From IMG/VR virus record IMGVR_UViG_3300025310_000212, positions 1 through 26,429 of that record: DNA of 26,429 nt. One strand, given 5' to 3'. Under the pieces are notes generated by a model, which made no database searches, was not told where the DNA came from, and saw only the letters and a program-made list of their open reading frames with translations. Below are positions 22,457-26,429 of this stretch, piece by piece. Source of the stretch: a virus. A program made the translations under genes and the position numbers. Position 1 is the first letter of the stretch. Each line of letters begins with the position of its first letter.

Positions 22457-25400
22457 CACAGCCTCCTTGTTTCTCATGAGTCATCTCGGCCGCGGCCATC
22501 CGTAGCTCAGCGGCTCGTTCGGGGTAGAGGTCCGCACAGCGATCCGCGAGTTGGAGCAGGCGGTCGCGCCAGGCGCCCGGCGTCCAGCCGTCGCGGTACT
22601 GGGCGAGCTCGCGAACGGTGGGCGGAAGGTGATCCCCGTTGCCGGCGTACCATCGCACCGTTGCGGAACCCGAGGGACTCGCAGGCGGCATGGTGAACGC
22701 CGACCTTTCCACGTCCTGTCCGAAGGTCGGCGGCAGGTCGGCACCAAGGTCGGCACGCGTAACCTGTGCTTCTACAATGGGTTGCGTCCCGACGCCGACC
22801 TTTGCCGACCTTTTTCCGTTACTACGCGATCCGGCGGGAAAAGAAATCGCGCGCGTTTCATGTGCATGCGTATTACTCGCGCACGTATATGGAAGAGGGT
22901 CCCCAGAAGGTCGGCAAAGGTCGGCATTCACTCCTAACTCGTTGCCTGCGTGCGAATTACTGTCGCCGACCTTTGTGCCGACCTCATGCCGACCTTCCGG
23001 CGGCCCTGGAAAGGTCGGCAGCAGACGATAGACGAGGCGGTCCCTGTGGTCCGTCTTATCCCCGATGACCACGCGCAGCCCGGCGATAATGCAGTCCCGC
23101 TTGCGCGCCAGCCGCATCCCCAATTGCGTCACGGCCCCGCGCTGCGTCTCGCTCCGAACAACGGAAAAGAGCAGGTCGCTTCGCTGCCCATCTTTCCACA
23201 GCAACTCCGACAAGTCGCTCACGCCGACGAGAGCGTCGTGCCAGCGATCCCACCACGCATGCACGAACGCACGCCATTCCGAGGTCTCTGTGTCCGCCTG
23301 GCGCCGCAGCTCATCCGCGTTGGCCAGGAAGCCCTCGATGCCGGCTACATTGAAAATGCCGCCGACGGTCTCCGCGTAGGACTCAAAGCTCCCCATGCAC
23401 TGTCGCCCCTTCGGGCGCCCTGCGGCCAGCCACGCGCGGCCGAGTGTCAGCGCCGCGGCGACGAGCGCACTGCGCTGCTGACGGACGTGTGCGACCAAGT
23501 TCGGATGCCTGAATCCCGTCCGCTGTTCGGGTGCTTCGACCTTCGCGTCGAGCCGAATCCATACGACGCGGCGGGCGAGCTCCTTCGAGAAACTCAGGTT
23601 GTTCCCCGTGCAGCACCACACCGCCAGGTTCGGCAGCGTCAGCTCGCGCGTCTGTCCGAGCTGGCGATCTTTCCAGACGACGTCCGTGAGCACGGCGGCC
23701 AGGTGCTCGCTATCCAAGCGCTGTGCGATGTTGCCCCACACGATGGCAGGGTTGCCCGCGACAAGGGCCGACGAGATCTTCTTCCGCCATTCATCCGGAT
23801 CTTTCGCGGCCGTCATGACGCCCACCGCGTACCCGAGCGCCGGGAGCAGCGTGGCTTTGACCAGCAGGTCCTTGCCGGTTCCGGCCGTGGGTGCATCGAC
23901 CGCATGCAGCGGCGTCGGGCCATCGATGAGCGGCCGAAGGAAGGGCAGCAACATGAGCGCGATCGCATTCGCACGACTCGAAGAGTCGACGAACGGAAAA
24001 TCTGCCAGTAGGTCGAGAAACGCATTGCGCGCGGCGGCGATCTCGCCCGAGGTGGGGGAATCAGGGATCGCGGGCAGGTCCGCTAGCGTCAGATGGTGCC
24101 ATAGCCTACTGGCGCCGTCGTACCCGTCGGCAGCGATCAGGCCGCCATCGCGAGCAAACGTTGGGCATGTGATGATCGCGATCAGCGGAGGAAGATCAAT
24201 CGACGGGAGCGCCAGGACGTCGCGCGCAACCATGAGCGGCGGCACGTCGGACACCTGGAAGTCGCCTTCCTTCGTGTGTTTGAGCGTGAACCAGTCGGCC
24301 GCGTTCGTCAGCTCGCCTCGCAGGGCATCAGCGTCGAGCTGCTGGATGCACGGCGTGATTTCCTGCTGTTCGTTGGGCATCAACACGATCCGGGCAATGC
24401 CGCCGGCGCGGCTGAAGAGGCGGAACGGACTGTTCGCCTTGATCAGCGCGGCCAGTGCATCGTTGCGAATGTCACGAAGTTGACGCTCATTTCCTTGAAT
24501 GCGCGGCCGACCACTGACACCAGAAACAACCGGCATCACCGCGCCAGCGGATGGCACAGAGTCCGATGCGACGACCGCGCGCTGGCGCGGGATTTCGGGA
24601 ACGTGCAACTCCAACAGACGGCGTTCAAGCTCGGCGGGATCGACAGTCGGTTCGAGCTCCGCAACCGTCGCCGCGAAGCGTGCCCGCGCCCTGGCGCTGT
24701 CGAGATCGAGTTTGTCGCTGTAGAAGGCGCCCGTGTCCGCTAGCTGCGACCATCGGAATGTCTTCACGCTGACCTTACCGCCACGCCGCGTGCGAGGTCC
24801 TGCCATCAGCAACACCGCTGGCGGCTGAACAGCCTCAAGGAAACGCGCTCGAATCGCTGCGAGGTCCTCGTCGTCGGGCATACGCCCTACCGTCGCGAAA
24901 TGCGCGACGGCCCACGCGCGCAGATCCTTCTGCGCGTCTGGCGGATATGCCACGGGCACGGGCCAGCCCCAGGCCTCTCTGAGCTTGCCCGCAATGGCGT
25001 CGGCGCCCTCCTGACCGGGCCAGCACCCATCTGGTTTGCGATCGTTCTCACCGAGAACGATGACGCATCGATTGCGACACACCTGGGCCAGCAGTGCGGC
25101 ACCGCCTGTGTTGTTCGGCCGGCCGACCACATTGAGCCCAAGCGCGCGCCCGGCAAGAACATCGGAAGGCCCTTCCACGATGAGAACCGGATCGCCGAGC
25201 TCGCGCCAGCCGTCAGGAAGGATCAGACCCCGGCGCCCTCCAGGCATCTGACCCTTACGTCCTGTCGGCCAGCGCAGCCCAAGGCCAATGATTCGATCGT
25301 GTGCGTCGTACTCGGGAAACGTCCAACATCCAGGCTCGCCCTCGTGTTGCTGCGTTTCCGGGTTCCACCAGCGTCGCTCGGACCACCAGCCGATCGCCAA

Positions 25401-25811
25401 CGCCGCCAACGCGGAGACCGGCAGACTGAGCGTTTCGGCAAGCGCAGCGCGGCGATTCTCAGTCATATTCCCCAAAAGCCGCGGATAGTTCGCCGTCAAC
25501 CATTTCGGGTCGACGCGATCGCCCGAGTTCGGTTCGCCCGCTTGCGATGAGTCATTAACGCGCGAGATTTCGTGGCGGTGCGATTCACCGGCGGGGTGCG
25601 CGGCGCGGGGCTGCACATACTCGCGGCCGGACTCGACGTACATGCCGGTCGTCCCGTCCTTGGCCATGCCCTTGAACGTGAAGCCGGGCACTTCGCGCGG
25701 GGTCGGCGGCCGCCGGCACAGCACGAGCCCGTCCTCGCGCCGGCCGCACCAATCGCGGTGCCCGCAGATCGGGCACTCTTCGCGCGTGCACTCGCGGATG
25801 TGCCCGGTCAT
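22437..25811 (-). CDS. TOPRIM primase/AAA+ helicase fusion of the integrated element
   Basis: A 1124-residue replication protein. The N-terminus carries a zinc ribbon (CTREECPICGHRDWCGRRED ... LVLCRRP) like those of DnaG-type primases. A TOPRIM-type domain follows: DPVLIVEGPSDVLAGRALGL, then VIVLGENDRKPDG with the acidic cluster. After a long linker comes a helicase-like ATPase with HAVDAPTAGTGKDLLVKATL (P-loop) and downstream NPAIVWGNIAQRLDSEHLAA, LPNLAVWCCTGNNLSF, and ARRVVWIRLDA (arginine-finger region). It probably primes and unwinds the element's DNA. The last ~150 residues are low-conservation-looking and are encoded by a stretch with 12 copies of AAGGTCGGC. The upstream gene's stop abuts its ATG with no gap. 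Confidence 0.87.
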   Translation of the reverse strand: MTGHIRECTREECPICGHRDWCGRREDGLVLCRRPPTPREVPGFTFKGMAKDGTTGMYVESGREYVQPRAAHPAGESHRHEISRVNDSSQAGEPNSGDRVDPKWLTANYPRLLGNMTENRRAALAETLSLPVSALAALAIGWWSERRWWNPETQQHEGEPGCWTFPEYDAHDRIIGLGLRWPTGRKGQMPGGRRGLILPDGWRELGDPVLIVEGPSDVLAGRALGLNVVGRPNNTGGAALLAQVCRNRCVIVLGENDRKPDGCWPGQEGADAIAGKLREAWGWPVPVAYPPDAQKDLRAWAVAHFATVGRMPDDEDLAAIRARFLEAVQPPAVLLMAGPRTRRGGKVSVKTFRWSQLADTGAFYSDKLDLDSARARARFAATVAELEPTVDPAELERRLLELHVPEIPRQRAVVASDSVPSAGAVMPVVSGVSGRPRIQGNERQLRDIRNDALAALIKANSPFRLFSRAGGIARIVLMPNEQQEITPCIQQLDADALRGELTNAADWFTLKHTKEGDFQVSDVPPLMVARDVLALPSIDLPPLIAIITCPTFARDGGLIAADGYDGASRLWHHLTLADLPAIPDSPTSGEIAAARNAFLDLLADFPFVDSSSRANAIALMLLPFLRPLIDGPTPLHAVDAPTAGTGKDLLVKATLLPALGYAVGVMTAAKDPDEWRKKISSALVAGNPAIVWGNIAQRLDSEHLAAVLTDVVWKDRQLGQTRELTLPNLAVWCCTGNNLSFSKELARRVVWIRLDAKVEAPEQRTGFRHPNLVAHVRQQRSALVAAALTLGRAWLAAGRPKGRQCMGSFESYAETVGGIFNVAGIEGFLANADELRRQADTETSEWRAFVHAWWDRWHDALVGVSDLSELLWKDGQRSDLLFSVVRSETQRGAVTQLGMRLARKRDCIIAGLRVVIGDKTDHRDRLVYRLLPTFPGPPEGRHEVGTKVGDSNSHAGNELGVNADLCRPSGDPLPYTCASNTHAHETRAISFPAGSRSNGKRSAKVGVGTQPIVEAQVTRADLGADLPPTFGQDVERSAFTMPPASPSGSATVRWYAGNGDHLPPTVRELAQYRDGWTPGAWRDRLLQLADRCADLYPERAAELRMAAAEMTHEKQGGCDVQREA
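22699..23019. repeat. Twelve AAGGTCGGC/GCCGACCTT repeats within the primase 3' region
   Basis: Plus-strand AAGGTCGGC (or AGGTCGGC) lies at 22723, 22735, 22746, 22907, 22917 and 23011. The reverse, GCCGACCTT (or GCCGACCT), starts at 22699, 22794, 22804, 22965, 22977 and 22988. Direct runs alternate with inverted runs, so long hairpins can form. Between them (22811-22900) lies a more AT-rich stretch. The coding frame tolerates the repeats as a linker of unrelated residues. Confidence 0.85.
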
Positions 25812-26429
25812 TCAGTCCACCATGGCAGCAAAAACCTCGCGCTGCCGGGTCGTGACGAGGCGCAAGTCGCCGGCCAGGTAGCGGTGGGCGGAGGCGGCAT
25901 CCTCGAAAGCGTTGTGCGCGGCAGCCAGCCGCTCCCTGGCCGTTCTCACGGACTCGTCACTGGCCACGAGGTCGGCGAAGTGGCTGCCAGCCGTGGCGGG
26001 AACGGCATTCATCAACCGGCGGCGCTGCTTGTCGAGCCGCCGCTCCGCGGCTGCCACAGTCTTGCTGCATTCGTCATCACAGGCGCAGTACTGTTCGCGC
26101 AAGCGCCCTTTCAGTTGCTCCAGAAGTGCTTCGCGCTCCTGGAGGACACGCCGAAGCTCCAGCGGCGCATCCCAGGCCTCGCCCCGCAGACGAGATCTCT
26201 CGGCCACGAGTTCGGCGCTGCCTTGCTCCTGCCCGGCGTTGAAGTCGGCCAAGCGCTGGCGGTCCTCAGCCAGTTGACGTACCGGGGCCGCGGCCTGGGC
26301 CATGCGGGCGTTGTGCTGTTCAATCCGCGTCACGAGATCGCCGTCGCCCGCGGCCGGGTCTGCGTTCAGCGGCGCGAAACCGCGGCGCTCGAGGAGTTGA
26401 AGATCCTTGCTGTTTGCCGTGTGCCAATC
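25812..26429 (-). CDS. Coiled-coil hypothetical protein, partial at window edge
   Basis: The visible 205 residues are mostly charged helix with heptad-like patterns (RQLAEDRQRLADFNAGQEQG, RRVLQEREALLEQLKGRLRE, AAAERRLDKQRRRLMNA), typical of a coiled coil. A GTG at 26331-26333 could be the start, but the frame remains open and protein-like up to the window edge (DWHTANSKDLQLLERRGFAP), so the gene probably begins outside. A short Cys cluster (QYCACDDECSK) interrupts the helix. Its stop is directly followed by the ATG of the primase/helicase gene, which suggests one transcript and possibly a partner in replication. No known family is recognised. Confidence 0.7.
   Translation of the reverse strand, partial: DWHTANSKDLQLLERRGFAPLNADPAAGDGDLVTRIEQHNARMAQAAAPVRQLAEDRQRLADFNAGQEQGSAELVAERSRLRGEAWDAPLELRRVLQEREALLEQLKGRLREQYCACDDECSKTVAAAERRLDKQRRRLMNAVPATAGSHFADLVASDESVRTARERLAAAHNAFEDAASAHRYLAGDLRLVTTRQREVFAAMVD

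Larger units (their letters stand above)
19656..26429. mobile_element. Serine-recombinase integrative element inside the capsid gene
   Basis: From the point where capsid homology ends (about 19650-19672), every gene to the window edge is leftward and of a different module: serine recombinase, MarR-like regulator, zinc-binding protein, primase/helicase, coiled-coil protein. Recombinase genes usually lie next to one att site, as here. The other end and the rest of the capsid gene are outside the window. The element might be a second prophage, a phage satellite, or a plasmid-like integrative element; no structural or transfer genes are visible to decide. Confidence 0.75.

Noticed and set aside
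22699-23019. CRISPR or minisatellite array
   Set aside because: The 9-bp units are too short, unevenly spaced and occur in both directions.

Overview
The window is high-GC bacterial DNA carrying a siphovirus-type prophage. A second integrating element sits inside the prophage, and a group II intron interrupts its recombination operon. I found no chromosomal housekeeping genes. Several protein styles suggest a Planctomycetota host: the HARE-HTH protein with a Lys/Ala-rich linker, the serine recombinase, and the protease/capsid fusion. This is recognition from memory, not a database result.

Left part (1-1062): a leftward pair encodes a sigma-70-like region 4 protein and a small unknown protein, joined by an ATGA overlap. 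A control region rich in short inverted repeats separates them from the rightward genes. Positions 1063-9406 form a rightward phage DNA-metabolism operon: a RecB-like PD-(D/E)XK exonuclease (frameshifted here), a Sak4/AAA_24 recombinase-like ATPase, a DUF669 ssDNA-binding-like protein, a RusA resolvase, a small unknown protein, an SF2 helicase with an SSB-like C-terminal tip, and a primase-polymerase/RepA-type ATPase fusion. An antisense group II intron (about 1980-3930) lies between the exonuclease and the Sak4 gene, directly against the Sak4 ribosome binding site. After the primase comes a 200-bp cluster of alternating short inverted repeats (9412-9609), then a ParB-domain/DNA methyltransferase.

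Positions 11351-12793 hold two leftward regulatory or zinc-binding genes. A divergent promoter region follows. The rightward packaging and head module (12958-19655) encodes a small-terminase-like protein, large terminase, a zinc ribbon protein, small unknown proteins, an unusual CAT-anticodon tRNA, a lambda-type portal, and a prohead protease/major capsid fusion. An 80-bp perfect DNA cloverleaf lies inside the start of that last gene.

The capsid gene is cut off at about 19655 by the second element, which runs to the end of the window and is coded leftward. From right to left it encodes a coiled-coil protein (running off the edge), a TOPRIM primase/AAA+ helicase with 12 copies of a 9-bp repeat in its 3' part, a zinc-binding protein, a MarR-like regulator with a five-copy operator-like repeat upstream, and a large serine recombinase. 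The recombinase reading frame crosses the junction and ends inside capsid sequence. The rest of the capsid gene and the tail genes are predicted to lie beyond the window.

The points most worth follow-up are the capsid-interrupting element, the cloverleaf, and the two unrelated primase genes that each carry a private family of short inverted repeats at their 3' end.
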